This document shows positions 25,298-32,918 of a DNA stretch of 35,122 nt, one piece after another. The stretch spans positions 1 through 35,122 of the forward strand of contig JAATFB010000009.1 of the NCBI GenBank assembly GCA_015655415.1. Reading direction: 5' to 3'. The stretch is from Actinomycetales bacterium. Its GTDB lineage: Bacteria > Actinomycetota > Actinomycetes > Actinomycetales > Microbacteriaceae. The notes under the pieces were generated by a model that saw nothing but the letters and a program-made list of their open reading frames with translations, searched no databases and was not told the origin of the DNA. Every line of letters begins with the position of its first letter. Position 1 is the stretch's first letter. The position numbers were made by a program, and so were the translations under genes.

Positions 25298-25432
25298 TTA
25301 CTCGCTGTTTTCGGCGAAGAATGCGTCTAGCACAGCGGCCGCCGCTGGACCCTTATGGGCGCACTCGACGTAGTGCTTCGCCGTGATCGCAGTGTCGGCG
25401 TGGCCCAGCTGGTCTCGGGCTGCCTCCATGCC
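25298..25432 (-). pseudogene. Relic of a phage-type tyrosine integrase C-terminus
   Basis: The minus strand reads MEAARDQLGHADTAITAKHY and continues for 23 more residues to a TAA at 25298. (Q)LGHAD-x-x-(I/V)TAKHY is the C-terminal box of tyrosine recombinases, with the catalytic His in LGH and the nucleophile Tyr in KHY. Only about 44 codons survive: an in-frame stop at 25433-25435 and unrelated sequence lie upstream, so the gene is truncated and inactive. It ends 62 bp from the tRNA-Tyr 3' end, pointing towards it, the usual place for an integrase of an element inserted at a tRNA. The rest of the gap to 25571 holds nothing recognisable. Confidence 0.8.
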
Positions 25433-25571
25433 TCACGTCCAACCGGGTGCTTCACGGCCACGGGAGCGTCGCGGGTCGCCACCGGTTCAAGACGGTCGGC
25501 AGCGTTGGCGAGGCGGGAGCCCGATGGGCCGTGGCTCGTGTCGACGACCGTGCCGACCTTCTGACCAGATA

Positions 25572-25591
25572 AACTCAACATTGGTGGAGTT
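25572..25591. promoter_or_regulatory. Shared palindrome, copy A
   Basis: AACTCAAC then ATTGGTG then GAGTT, 41 bp before the phosphoesterase ATG. The same half-sites recur at 28822-28841 and 29001-29020, so this is a likely operator of one regulator. Confidence 0.5.
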
Positions 25592-25631
25592 GTGGCCTTT
25601 GGGGCGGCCCTCACCCGCCAAGGAGGAGGAC

Positions 25632-26447
25632 GAGATGAACGTGATCGTTGCATTCTCGGACGTGCACGGGAATACCCCGGCGCTCCGCGCCTTTCTTCTC
25701 GAGCTGGTGCATCTCCACCCGGATCTCGTGGTGAACCTGGGAGATATCGTCTCCGGCGGTGTCGACCCGCGCGGAACGCTGGAGCTGCTCGACGGGCGAC
25801 CCGACTTCGTGACCGTGCGGGGCAATCATGAGCGCCAGCTAGCCACGGGTGATCGGGCGGGGCTCAGTGCATCCGACCGGCTCGCGTTCGACGCACTCGC
25901 CCCTGACACCATTGCCAGACTTGGTTCGCTTCCCGAGCGGGTCGAGGTGGCGCCCGGCGTGCTTGCATTTCACGGGTCGCCCACAGACGATCGCTGCTAC
26001 CTCCTCGAGACCGTCGCGCCGGGCGAGCCGAATGGGCTGCGCGAGGCGACGGACCTTGAGGTGCTCGAGCGTCTCGGTGACGATGCCGGCCGCTATGACG
26101 TCTTTCTGTGCGGTCACACCCATCTTCAGCGCGTCCGTCATCTGTCCGACGGTTCCGTCGTCATCAACCCGGGCAGTCTCGGCTGGCCGGCATACTATGA
26201 CGACGATCCGACGCCGCACCGCGTTGAGGCGGGCAGTCCGGAGGGACGTTACACGGTCCTGCGCTCTCGCGACACCGGTTGGGCGATCAGCCAGCGGCGC
26301 TTGGCGTACGACGTCGAAGCCGCCGCCGCCATCGCCGAACTGCACGGTCGCGACGACGTTGCATACGCTTTGCGCACAGGGCGGGTCGGTCCGATCGCGC
26401 CGGCGGGCAATTCCGCAGGCCGACCACGGATCGCCGACCCGACGTGA
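25632..26447 (+). CDS. Metallophosphoesterase (calcineurin-like, YfcE/MJ0936 type)
   Basis: A 271-residue dinuclear-metal phosphoesterase. Metal-ligand motifs occur in canonical order: FSDVHGN (Asp8, His10), NLGDIVSGG, VRGNHE, and CGHTHLQRV near residue 160. The mixture of SDVHGN and GHTH with a short length matches the small phosphodiesterase group with unknown physiological substrates. The ATG at 25632 has a strong AGGAGG just upstream. It is the first intact gene after the integrase relic, and its promoter region carries the shared palindrome. Confidence 0.88.
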   Translation, partial: EMNVIVAFSDVHGNTPALRAFLLELVHLHPDLVVNLGDIVSGGVDPRGTLELLDGRPDFVTVRGNHERQLATGDRAGLSASDRLAFDALAPDTIARLGSLPERVEVAPGVLAFHGSPTDDRCYLLETVAPGEPNGLREATDLEVLERLGDDAGRYDVFLCGHTHLQRVRHLSDGSVVINPGSLGWPAYYDDDPTPHRVEAGSPEGRYTVLRSRDTGWAISQRRLAYDVEAAAAIAELHGRDDVAYALRTGRVGPIAPAGNSAGRPRIADPT

Positions 26448-26473
26448 GACTTCGGGTGAAGACCGTGGGGCGC

Positions 26474-27101
26474 TCAGCGGGGTCCCACGGAGGGCACGTC
26501 ACTGAAGTATCGCTGAATCGTCGCGCCTACCTGGTCGATGACCGCTGGCAGCGGCGCGTCGCAGAGTGGTGGGATCCGATAGACGTACCTCACCAGCGCG
26601 CTGCCGATGAGATGAGCCGGCGAGTTCTGCGCGCAGGGCGCTGTCGGCCCCGCGCGTCAGACCGCCGAGGCGTGCGATCACCTCTTCGCGCACGAAGGCA
26701 CGCAGCACCTTTGCCGCCGCCTGGTTCTCTCCCGCCGATACGAGCATGGCCTGGAACGGATTCCGCCGCTCCGGGTCCTCCCAAATGCCGAAGAAATAGG
26801 CCGCGAGCTTGCGCCCGATCTGCTCGGGCTCCAGGCCGGTCAGCGGCTCGATCCCCTCACTGGGGCGCACCGCCTCGTCGAGGATCAGTTGGAAGAGCCC
26901 GTCTTTGCCGCCGAAATACTGGATGATCAGGGACGGGTCGACCATCGCCTCACGGGCTATTGCTCGCACGGTTGTGGCCTCGTAGCCGCCATTTGCGAAC
27001 TGCGTGCGCGCGGCACGGAGGATGTCGCCGCGGGTGTCCGCGCCCCCGCCGCGGCGCCCGCCGCGACGGGGCAGCGACGGCTCGGAAGCGGAACTGGGCA
27101 T
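26474..27101 (-). pseudogene. TetR/AcrR-family regulator with a C-terminal frameshift
   Basis: The N-terminal DNA-binding domain is intact: ADTRGDILRAARTQFANGGYEATTVRAIAREAMVDPSLIIQYFGGKDGLF. The ligand domain follows in frame up to ALRAELAG (near 26616). Beyond that the original frame gives an Arg-rich tail ending at 26499. Another frame gives a natural continuation, LIGSALVRYVYRIPPLCDAP and then a stretch ending in QRYFSDVPSVGPR, with a stop at 26474. A one-base gain (or two-base loss) near 26612-26615 therefore removes about 47 conserved residues. The truncated protein could still bind DNA but would lack its last helices, often needed for dimerisation. The ATG at 27101 has TAGACT 7 nt upstream (leaderless pattern). 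Confidence 0.8.
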
Positions 27102-27108
27102 CGTGAGA

Positions 27109-27114
27109 AGTCTA
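27109..27114 (-). promoter_or_regulatory. -10 hexamer of the frameshifted tetR
   Basis: Minus-strand TAGACT, then 7 nt, then ATG at 27101. It lies in the palindrome GTCTAGAC, which may also be an autoregulatory site. Confidence 0.4.
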
Positions 27115-27172
27115 GACGCGACGGCCGGGCGGAATTCCGACGAGGTGGAGGTGCGGTTCTGTCCGGATCACC

Positions 27173-27811
27173 TCAGTCGTTCCGGCCGGTGACGACAATG
27201 CTCACCCCGATGCCGATCATGGCGAGGCCCCCCGCGCCGCCGACTAGCTCGAGTCGACGCGGGCGGGCCGTCAGCCAGGTGCGAGCCACGCCCGCGCCCA
27301 CCGCCCACGCGCCGTCCGAGATGAGCGCGATCAGGAAGAACACGACCCCGAGCGACATCATCTGAAGGGTCGCGTCCCCGGCGGCGCCATCGACGAACTG
27401 GGGCAGCATCGCGGCGAAGAAGACCACGGACTTCGGATTCGCGACGCCCACCACCAGAGCATCCACGAAGACGCGCCCCGTCGACCTCTGCGTGACCCGT
27501 GGGCCGAGAGCGGCCGCCAGGGCGCGACGATGTCGTAGTGTCTGAACTCCGAGGTAGACGAGGTAGGTCGCGCCGACGATCTTGATGATCGTATATGCCA
27601 CGATCGATCGCGAGACGATGGCGCCGAGACCGAGTGCTATCCCGACCATCTGGATGTAGACGCCGGTCGCGTTGCCGACGACAGTCGCGAGCCCTGCGCG
27701 ACGGCCGAGCGTCAACGAACGCGAGATGACGAACAGCACGCTTGGGCCTGGGATCGCGATGAGCACGAAAGACGTGGCCACGAACGCGAACAGATGGTCG
27801 AGCGGAAGCAT
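27173..27811 (-). CDS. LysE/RhtB-family amino-acid exporter
   Basis: A 212-residue membrane protein with about six hydrophobic helices. The family block IPGPSVLFVISRSLTLGRRAGLATVVGNATG near residues 20-50 and VVGVANPKSVVFFAAMLPQFVD in the middle are typical of RhtB/LysE translocators, which export amino acids or small metabolites by exchange with protons. The substrate is unknown. It starts 49 bp after the epimerase-like gene on the same strand and is probably co-transcribed from the 28823-28850 promoter. GGAGGG lies 13 nt before the ATG, somewhat far. Confidence 0.88.
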   Translation of the reverse strand: MLPLDHLFAFVATSFVLIAIPGPSVLFVISRSLTLGRRAGLATVVGNATGVYIQMVGIALGLGAIVSRSIVAYTIIKIVGATYLVYLGVQTLRHRRALAAALGPRVTQRSTGRVFVDALVVGVANPKSVVFFAAMLPQFVDGAAGDATLQMMSLGVVFFLIALISDGAWAVGAGVARTWLTARPRRLELVGGAGGLAMIGIGVSIVVTGRND

Positions 27812-27860
27812 GGATTGAACTCACCCTCCGAACGACGACCCGAGTGCATGAGGGATTCGA

Positions 27861-28763
27861 TCAATCTACGCCGAGCGACGATCGCCACGGCCGCGACGGC
27901 TGCCAAGAAAGTTTGGCTTTGGCCGACGCGTTGCTCGCTGCACGCAGCTGAGTCATGAACGCCACGCCCCAGCCGCCGACGGCGAGACGCGCGAGCGCCT
28001 TGGGCACATCCTTGGGGGCACCGGCATTCAGACGCTCGGCCATCACGGGCAGCCATGTTGCCATCTCGACGGGCTCGTCGTCGACGATGTTGTAGGTGCC
28101 CGCGGGGCCGTCCAGCGCCCTGTCGAAGGCCGCGGCGACGTCGGAAAGATGTGCGAAGGAGAAGGCAGAGTGCCCGCCCGCCACCAGTGGCACCTTTCCG
28201 GCCTGGACCTGTGCGGCGAAGCCCCCGCCGCGGCGCGAGAACGACGTGCCAGACCCGATCAGATGCCCGAGGCGCAGCACGGTCCCGCCGGCCGCGCGGG
28301 TCTGCTGCTCAAGCGAGAGGATCGCGTCGAGCACCGGCGCGAACTGCTTCGGTGGGCGCACCCACAGCGTCGCTTGCTCGTCGGCCTCGCCGGGAGCCGG
28401 GTCGTATGCGAACGCGATGCTCTCCGAGACGAGAGGCACGCCGGGTGCGGCGGCGATCAGATTGCGAGTGCCCTCGACACGCAGACGGTTGGTGCTCGCG
28501 TACTCGCTGGCCATCCTGCGCGGGTCCGTCGGGTCGGGAATGGCGGTGAGGATGTTGACGATCGCGTCGGGCGCGACGCCATCGATCGTGCGGTGCACCG
28601 CGGCCGCGTCGAGCGCGTCGAGCTTGGCGAATGATGCGCCCTCAGGAGAGGGGACCTCCTTGCGCGCCGCGACCGTCACACGGTGGCCGGCCGAGACCAG
28701 GGCGGCGGTGGTGGCGCGGCCGATGAGGCCGGTGCCCCCAGCGATGAGAACGTGCTTGCCCAT
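27861..28763 (-). CDS. NAD(P)-binding epimerase/reductase-like protein (atypical SDR)
   Basis: A 300-residue Rossmann-fold protein. The dinucleotide-binding motif is VLIAGGTGLIGRATTAAL at residues 5-22, followed by NRLRVEGTRNLIAAA and LRLGHLIGSG. It resembles NAD-dependent epimerase/dehydratase family proteins of the extended/atypical SDR type. The usual YxxxK catalytic pair is not obvious, so the activity is uncertain. The ATG at 28763 has TGGAG 6 nt upstream. The promoter carries a perfect TTGACA and a 20-bp palindrome, suggesting tight regulation. Confidence 0.8.
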   Translation of the reverse strand: MGKHVLIAGGTGLIGRATTAALVSAGHRVTVAARKEVPSPEGASFAKLDALDAAAVHRTIDGVAPDAIVNILTAIPDPTDPRRMASEYASTNRLRVEGTRNLIAAAPGVPLVSESIAFAYDPAPGEADEQATLWVRPPKQFAPVLDAILSLEQQTRAAGGTVLRLGHLIGSGTSFSRRGGGFAAQVQAGKVPLVAGGHSAFSFAHLSDVAAAFDRALDGPAGTYNIVDDEPVEMATWLPVMAERLNAGAPKDVPKALARLAVGGWGVAFMTQLRAASNASAKAKLSWQPSRPWRSSLGVD

Positions 28764-28821
28764 GACGACTCCAGGATCATGAAGAGCATCGGTAGGAATG
28801 GCCCGACGTTGGGTCACCGCT

Positions 28822-28841
28822 AACTCTACATACGTTGAGTT
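28822..28841. promoter_or_regulatory. Shared palindrome, copy B
   Basis: AACTCTACAT/ACGTTGAGTT, lying between the -35 and -10 of the promoter. Its reverse complement differs from copy C by one base. A protein bound here would block RNA polymerase. Confidence 0.65.
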
Positions 28842-28850
28842 AATTGTCAA
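28823..28850 (-). promoter_or_regulatory. Strong promoter of the epimerase-lysE unit
   Basis: Minus-strand -35 TTGACA (28845-28850), 16-bp spacer, -10 TAGAGT (28823-28828). Transcription would begin near 28816. It is the only perfect -35 box I found in the window, and the operator palindrome fills its spacer. Confidence 0.7.
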
Positions 28851-29330
28851 CACGTCGTGCGGAGAATGACGATCGCCGCTAGCGGGCGTCGAGGACATTC
28901 GTGTCGTCGTTGGCTTCACCCGTCGGGCACGCTCGCGGACGAAGGATGGCTAACGCATCACAGCGGGGGCTCGATCCCGCAACTCGTCGTGTGGGCGATA
29001 AACTCAACGTATGGAGAGTTCTGCACTGCTTGCAGGCCGCGGCTCTGACAGAGGACCGAGGGAGCAGAATCGCGTGCTGTCGGGCACCACGCCCCGATCT
29101 TGCCCACAGCGGCGGTGCGGGCGTGTCGCCGACGGCCTGCCTTCGTGCATCGTGTCGACTGTTCTTCGTCAGCGAGATTCCTCCTCGGCGGGGCGGTCTC
29201 CACGATGTAAGAAGGCGCTTCGCGCGAGCGCGTTGGCCTCGCCGAGGTCGACGCTGCTTGCCACCGCAGTCTCCGCGCGGCACGTCGGGACACCGAAGCA
29301 GCGCGACCCCTGGCTCAGGAAAGGACGGCG
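28851..29330. other. Intergenic stretch with palindrome copy C, no gene seen
   Basis: About 480 bp between the epimerase promoter and the SnoaL-like gene. Open frames here (for example from 28857, 28901 and 29011 on +) give Arg/Ser-rich sequence with no recognisable fold. Apart from palindrome C at 29001-29020 I see nothing that I can support; it may be decayed sequence. Confidence 0.5.
29001..29020. promoter_or_regulatory. Shared palindrome, copy C
   Basis: AACTCAACGTATGGAGAGTT, 19 of 20 identical to the reverse complement of copy B. GATA precedes it exactly as in copy A. It lies 310 bp before the next gene, so its target transcript is unclear. Confidence 0.55.
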
Positions 29331-29684
29331 ATGACCAACGACAACAGGCAGACCATGGCGGCTTACTTCGATGCCTGGAAGGCGCGGGATTTCGACGCGC
29401 TTCGGGGGCTGATCAGCGACGACATCGTCTTCTCGAGCGCCTTGGGCAGTGTCACGAACGCTGATGACTTCATCAGGGGCATGCGCGCCAACCTCGGCGT
29501 CATCCACGATGTGGTCGTGCGCAGCATCTTCGCCGACGGAGACGATGTCGTGACATGGTTCGAGATCCACACCGACGCGGCCCGCCCGATTCCGGCAGCG
29601 AACTTCAGCCATTTCGAGGAGGGGAGAATCGCGCGGGGCGAGGCTGCGTTCGATACGAGCACCCTGTCTCGTCCGGGATCATGA
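29331..29684 (+). CDS. SnoaL-like / NTF2-fold protein
   Basis: A 117-residue protein with the sequence style of the SnoaL-like polyketide-cyclase/NTF2 superfamily: YFDAWKARDFDALRGLISDDIVFSSALG at the start, a DDVVTWFEIHT strand and NFSHFEEGRIA towards the end. Such proteins form a cone-shaped alpha+beta barrel and act as small isomerases, hydrolases or binding proteins; the role here is unknown. The ATG has AGGAAAGGA just upstream. Confidence 0.75.
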   Translation: MTNDNRQTMAAYFDAWKARDFDALRGLISDDIVFSSALGSVTNADDFIRGMRANLGVIHDVVVRSIFADGDDVVTWFEIHTDAARPIPAANFSHFEEGRIARGEAAFDTSTLSRPGS

Positions 29685-29699
29685 GAAGGGCCGATCGGC

Positions 29700-29920
29700 T
29701 TCTCTCGCCACCATGGACACTGGAACGATCCGGGGTGGCCTGCGCTTCGTCGTCGAAGCGCCGCAGCACCTCGAAGAGCTTCGTGAGCACGGGAGAGCCG
29801 AGCTGCACGCTCAGCGACCGAAGCCACGCACTCGGCGCGTGCCATTCGTAGCGGCGCAGCCATCGGGCACGGGTTCGAGTCTCGCTTCCTCCGATGCCGT
29901 ATGCGGTGCGCGGCGGCCGC
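29700..29920 (-). pseudogene. Possible gene remnant, unrecognised
   Basis: The minus strand holds an open stretch with protein-like composition, reading WLRRYEWHAPSAWLRSLSVQ and then LGSPVLTKLFEVLRRFDDEA, with no plausible start upstream. It may be a C-terminal fragment of a lost gene. I do not recognise the family, and the call rests only on composition. Confidence 0.25.
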
Positions 29921-29977
29921 GTAGCGGTGCCGCGCCGAGCCGCGGGGTGATCTCGGGAGCCGGCGATCGCGGAACGA

Positions 29978-30610
29978 TCACCCCCGGTTCATGGCGACGC
30001 CATCGAGCACTATTCCGAGCATGCTCTCGAAACGACTGTCGGCGTCTCCTTCAGCCATGACTGCGCCGGATTCGGCGACGAGCGGGTGTTCGTCGGCACC
30101 GACTCGTTCGTTTCGTGCGGCGAGCTCGTAACGGCCGTCGGGCGCCTGAGCCCTCGCCTGTTCCTCGATGCAGTGCCCGATGACGAACGCGGTGAGCACC
30201 CCAACCGCTTCCGTCGTCGCACGCACCGTGAACCCCTGCTCCTGCATCCACGCGAGGCCGTCCTCTTGCGACTGCAGTACGCCGGCGTCCGTCATGAAGG
30301 TGCCGCTGAATACGCGGGCTCCATCGCGATGCGCCAGTAGGGCCCGACGGGCGGTCCGGGCGTAGCCGGCCAGGGCTCCGCGCCAGTCGGCATACGCGCG
30401 CCAGCCCGAGCCGCTCGCCACCTCGCGCCAGACGCGGGTGCCCATCTCGTCGAGCATCTCCTGTTTGTTGCGAACGTGCCAGTACAGTGCTGGGGCCTTG
30501 ACGCCCAGTCGCTCGCTCACAGCGCGTAGCGTCAGGCCATCGATGCCTGCCTCGTCGAGCACCTCGAAGGCGGCGTCGACGATCGCGCTTTTGTTCAGCG
30601 GGTTTTCCAC
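29978..30610 (-). CDS. TetR-family regulator, Tet-repressor-like
   Basis: A 210-residue repressor. The N-terminal helix-turn-helix reads LNKSAIVDAAFEVLDEAGIDGLTLRAVSERLGVKAPALYWHVRNKQEML, very close in pattern to the classical tetracycline repressor (TetR class), and the C-terminal domain is of the TetR_C type. GTG start at 30610. It is divergent from the oxidoreductase gene at 30680, and the 69-bp gap holds two copies of TTAACGnCGTTAA, so it most likely represses both itself and the oxidoreductase. The ligand is unknown; no tetracycline efflux gene is nearby. Confidence 0.88.
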   Translation of the reverse strand: MENPLNKSAIVDAAFEVLDEAGIDGLTLRAVSERLGVKAPALYWHVRNKQEMLDEMGTRVWREVASGSGWRAYADWRGALAGYARTARRALLAHRDGARVFSGTFMTDAGVLQSQEDGLAWMQEQGFTVRATTEAVGVLTAFVIGHCIEEQARAQAPDGRYELAARNERVGADEHPLVAESGAVMAEGDADSRFESMLGIVLDGVAMNRG

Positions 30611-30618
30611 GCTTGCAG

Positions 30619-30637
30619 TTTAACGACGTTAAGGAGA
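30619..30637. promoter_or_regulatory. TetR operator 1
   Basis: Contains the palindrome TTAACGACGTTAA (30620-30632) followed by GGAGA. It begins 9 bp upstream of the tetR start, next to a minus-strand TACTCT -10 candidate (30635-30640). Confidence 0.75.
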
Positions 30638-30654
30638 GTATTGCAGAAGCCGAA

Positions 30655-30673
30655 TTTAACGCCGTTAAGGAGA
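30655..30673. promoter_or_regulatory. TetR operator 2
   Basis: Contains TTAACGCCGTTAA (30656-30668) followed by GGAGA, a direct repeat of operator 1 exactly 36 bp away. It overlaps the ribosome-binding site of the oxidoreductase. Confidence 0.75.
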
Positions 30674-30679
30674 AATGCG

Positions 30680-31630
30680 ATGAAAGCCGCGATCGTGACC
30701 AAGGCAGGAGAGGCGCCGCACTACGGGGATTTCGACGAACCTGCGCCGCACGAGGGTGAGACCGTCATGGAGGTGCTTGCAGCGGGCATCCACCCGGTGG
30801 TGCGCAACCTGGTCTCCGGCACCCACTACGGCAGTGATGAGGTATACCCGCGCGTGCCCGGCATCGACTGCGTGGCGCGAGACTCCGATGGTGTCGCGCG
30901 TTACGTCGGTTTCATCAGGCCGCCCTGGGGCACCTTGGCCGAGCGCGTCGCCGCGCGGATGAGCCTGCCACTTCCCGAGGGAGCCGACCCGGCGGCGATC
31001 GCCGGCTCGCTCAACCCTGGGCTCAGCTCATGGCTTCCGCTGACCTCTCGGGCGGAGGAGGTCGGCACGTTGGGCACCGTGGTGATCGTTGGCGCGACCG
31101 GTGTCGCTGGGCGGGTCGCGGTGCAGAATGCGCTCGCCCTCGGTGCGGATCGTGTCATCGGCCTCGGTCGCGACAGCGACCGGCTCGACGAGGTGGAACG
31201 GCTCGGCGGAGTCGGCATCGCTCTCCAGGACGGACCATCGGCGCTGCGGCGCAGCCTGAATGGGACGTCTCCATCCATCGTCCTCGACTTCGCCTGGGGC
31301 GCCCCGGCCGAATCGGTGTGGAACGCGCTGACGGGCCGGGGACTCGGCGAGGACGACGCCGACATCCTGCACGTGCAGATCGGCTCGTCGGCCGGCGGGG
31401 ACGCGGTGCTTCCGGCGGCGCTGTTGCGCAGTCGTCGCATCACCCTTCGCGGGTCCGGAGCCGGGTCGGCGTCGCTCTCGGACATCCTCGCCCAGCTACC
31501 GGTGTTCATGGAGAAGGTCGCCTCGGGCGAGGTCCGCGTCCCGATCCGTCTCTTCTCTCTCGCCGACATCGTCGAGGCTTGGTCATACGCGGGGCCCGAC
31601 CGGGTGGTGGCGCTTCCGGGCGACGCGTGA
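30680..31630 (+). CDS. Zinc-independent MDR-type oxidoreductase (quinone reductase-like)
   Basis: A 316-residue medium-chain dehydrogenase/reductase. The start MKAAIVTKAGEAPHYGDFDEP and VPGIDCVARD fit the quinone oxidoreductase branch, and the NADP-binding Rossmann motif is VIVGATGVAGRVAVQNALALGADRVIGLGRD. The structural and catalytic zinc cysteine sets are not seen, so it is probably zinc-independent. The product is unknown; its TetR neighbour suggests induction by a small reactive or xenobiotic compound (inference). The ATG at 30680 has AAGGAG 7 nt upstream, inside operator 2. Confidence 0.85.
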   Translation: MKAAIVTKAGEAPHYGDFDEPAPHEGETVMEVLAAGIHPVVRNLVSGTHYGSDEVYPRVPGIDCVARDSDGVARYVGFIRPPWGTLAERVAARMSLPLPEGADPAAIAGSLNPGLSSWLPLTSRAEEVGTLGTVVIVGATGVAGRVAVQNALALGADRVIGLGRDSDRLDEVERLGGVGIALQDGPSALRRSLNGTSPSIVLDFAWGAPAESVWNALTGRGLGEDDADILHVQIGSSAGGDAVLPAALLRSRRITLRGSGAGSASLSDILAQLPVFMEKVASGEVRVPIRLFSLADIVEAWSYAGPDRVVALPGDA

Positions 31631-32037
31631 TCGGTCCGCAGGTCGCCGTGAGCCCTCAACCCAGGTGACCGGTCCGCGGCTCAGCCTTCATGACACGACA
31701 CGATTCTTGTGTGTGGCCGTTCGATAGGCTGCCGGGTCGACAAGGCAGCGGGGCGCAGCGCGCGGGGCACAGCCGGGAGCGGTCTGGCGAGGCGGCCGTC
31801 TGGAGCGACGTATGCCGTTCCGACGCCGAGCTCGACGCGTGATGCCGCCTGGCGGGCCGTCGGTCCGTTCGCTCTCGGTATGAGTACCTGCCGGTGCGCC
31901 TATGATTCAAGTCGTCCTGACATGCTGCCGGCCGTCAGCAGCGGCGACTTCTTCACGGCCTCGAGGTATCCGCCGGTTCCTCTCACCCCGCGTCCGCGCC
32001 GCTACACTGCCCACGACCACCCCGAAGGAGCCTTCCC
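31631..32037. other. Intergenic stretch, no gene seen; panD promoter at its end
   Basis: About 400 bp without a convincing frame; the open frames give Arg/Pro/Ser-rich sequence. TACACT at 32003-32008 is a good -10 for panD, placing its transcription start near 32015. This stretch probably contains the right boundary of the accessory region. Confidence 0.5.
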
Positions 32038-32427
32038 ATGCGCGTCACCGTGCTTCGCGCCAAGATCCACCGCGCGACCGTGACCCGCGCGGACCTGCAC
32101 TACGTCGGATCGCTCACCGTGGACCGTGACCTGCTCGAGGCGTCGGGCATCCTGGTCGGTGAGAAGGTGAGCCTGGTCGACATCGACAACGGGCAGCGCC
32201 TCGAGACGTATGTCATCGAAGGCGACCCGGGGTCGGGAGTGATCGGCGTGAACGGAGCCGCCGCCCGCCTGGTGAGCGTGGGCGACCGGATCATCATCAT
32301 GGCGTACGCCTCGATGAAGCTGGCCAAGGCGTCCGGGTTCCGTCCGAGCGTCATCATGGTCGACGACGAGAACCGCGTGCAGCACCTCGGCGACGACCCG
32401 GCCTTCCCCGCCGTCTACCCCGGCTGA
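32038..32427 (+). CDS. panD: Aspartate 1-decarboxylase (pyruvoyl enzyme)
   Basis: A 129-residue PanD, which makes beta-alanine for pantothenate and CoA. The proenzyme cleaves itself between Gly24 and Ser25 in HYVGSLTVD, turning Ser25 into the pyruvoyl group. YVIEGDPGSGVIGVNGAAARLV and GDRIIIMAYA are the standard downstream blocks. Length is normal. AAGGAG lies 8 nt before the ATG. It stands alone rather than with panB/panC. Confidence 0.97.
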   Translation: MRVTVLRAKIHRATVTRADLHYVGSLTVDRDLLEASGILVGEKVSLVDIDNGQRLETYVIEGDPGSGVIGVNGAAARLVSVGDRIIIMAYASMKLAKASGFRPSVIMVDDENRVQHLGDDPAFPAVYPG

Positions 32428-32577
32428 CCGCCGCCGGCCTTGAGGGGTCGGCGCCCGCGGTTCCCCGTGGCGCAGCGGATGCCGGCTCGGGCTCGCGCGA
32501 CGTGCACGCCGGTGCCCGCTGGGCCCTGACGCCCGTATAGGCTCGCCCCGACACATCATCGACCGTGAGGGGACGCC

Positions 32578-32886
32578 GTGGCCGACGAGCAGGGGAACGT
32601 GCCGACGCAGATCAACTTCGACATCCCGTCGGAGGTCGAGACCGGCACCTTCGCGGATTTCGCCAGCATCTGGCACACCGACAACGTGTTCGTGCTCGAC
32701 TTCGCGTCGCTGCGCGGCCCGGCCACCGAGGCGCGCGACGAGCACGGCGATCCGCAGCGTTCGGTCAACGCCCGCGTCGTCACGCGTGTCCGGATTCCTC
32801 CCGAGCAGGTGTTCGAGCTGGCCAAGGCGCTGACACGCGAGCTGGAGATCTGGGAGCAGCAGACCGGCAAGCGCTCGTCCCAGTAG
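32578..32886 (+). CDS. DUF3467-type protein
   Basis: A 102-residue acidic cytoplasmic protein. The core INFDIPSEVETGTFADFASIWHTDNVFVLDFAS, with RVRIPPEQVFELAKALTREL further on, fits the DUF3467 family of small conserved proteins without a known role. GTG start with GAGGGGA 6 nt upstream; TATAGGCT at 32536-32543 could be its -10. Confidence 0.8.
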   Translation: MADEQGNVPTQINFDIPSEVETGTFADFASIWHTDNVFVLDFASLRGPATEARDEHGDPQRSVNARVVTRVRIPPEQVFELAKALTRELEIWEQQTGKRSSQ

Positions 32887-32918
32887 CGCGGGCGGCGGCG
32901 CGAGGCGCCTCCGGTGGC

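Noticed and set aside
29868..29890. T-arm-like GGGTTCGAGTCTCG, considered as a tRNA fragment or second attachment site
   Set aside because: The flanks cannot form the 5-bp T-stem and the following bases do not match the tRNA-Tyr 3' end.
31691..31715. Short ACAC...GTGT inverted repeat after the oxidoreductase gene
   Set aside because: Stem of only about four bases; too weak for a terminator.
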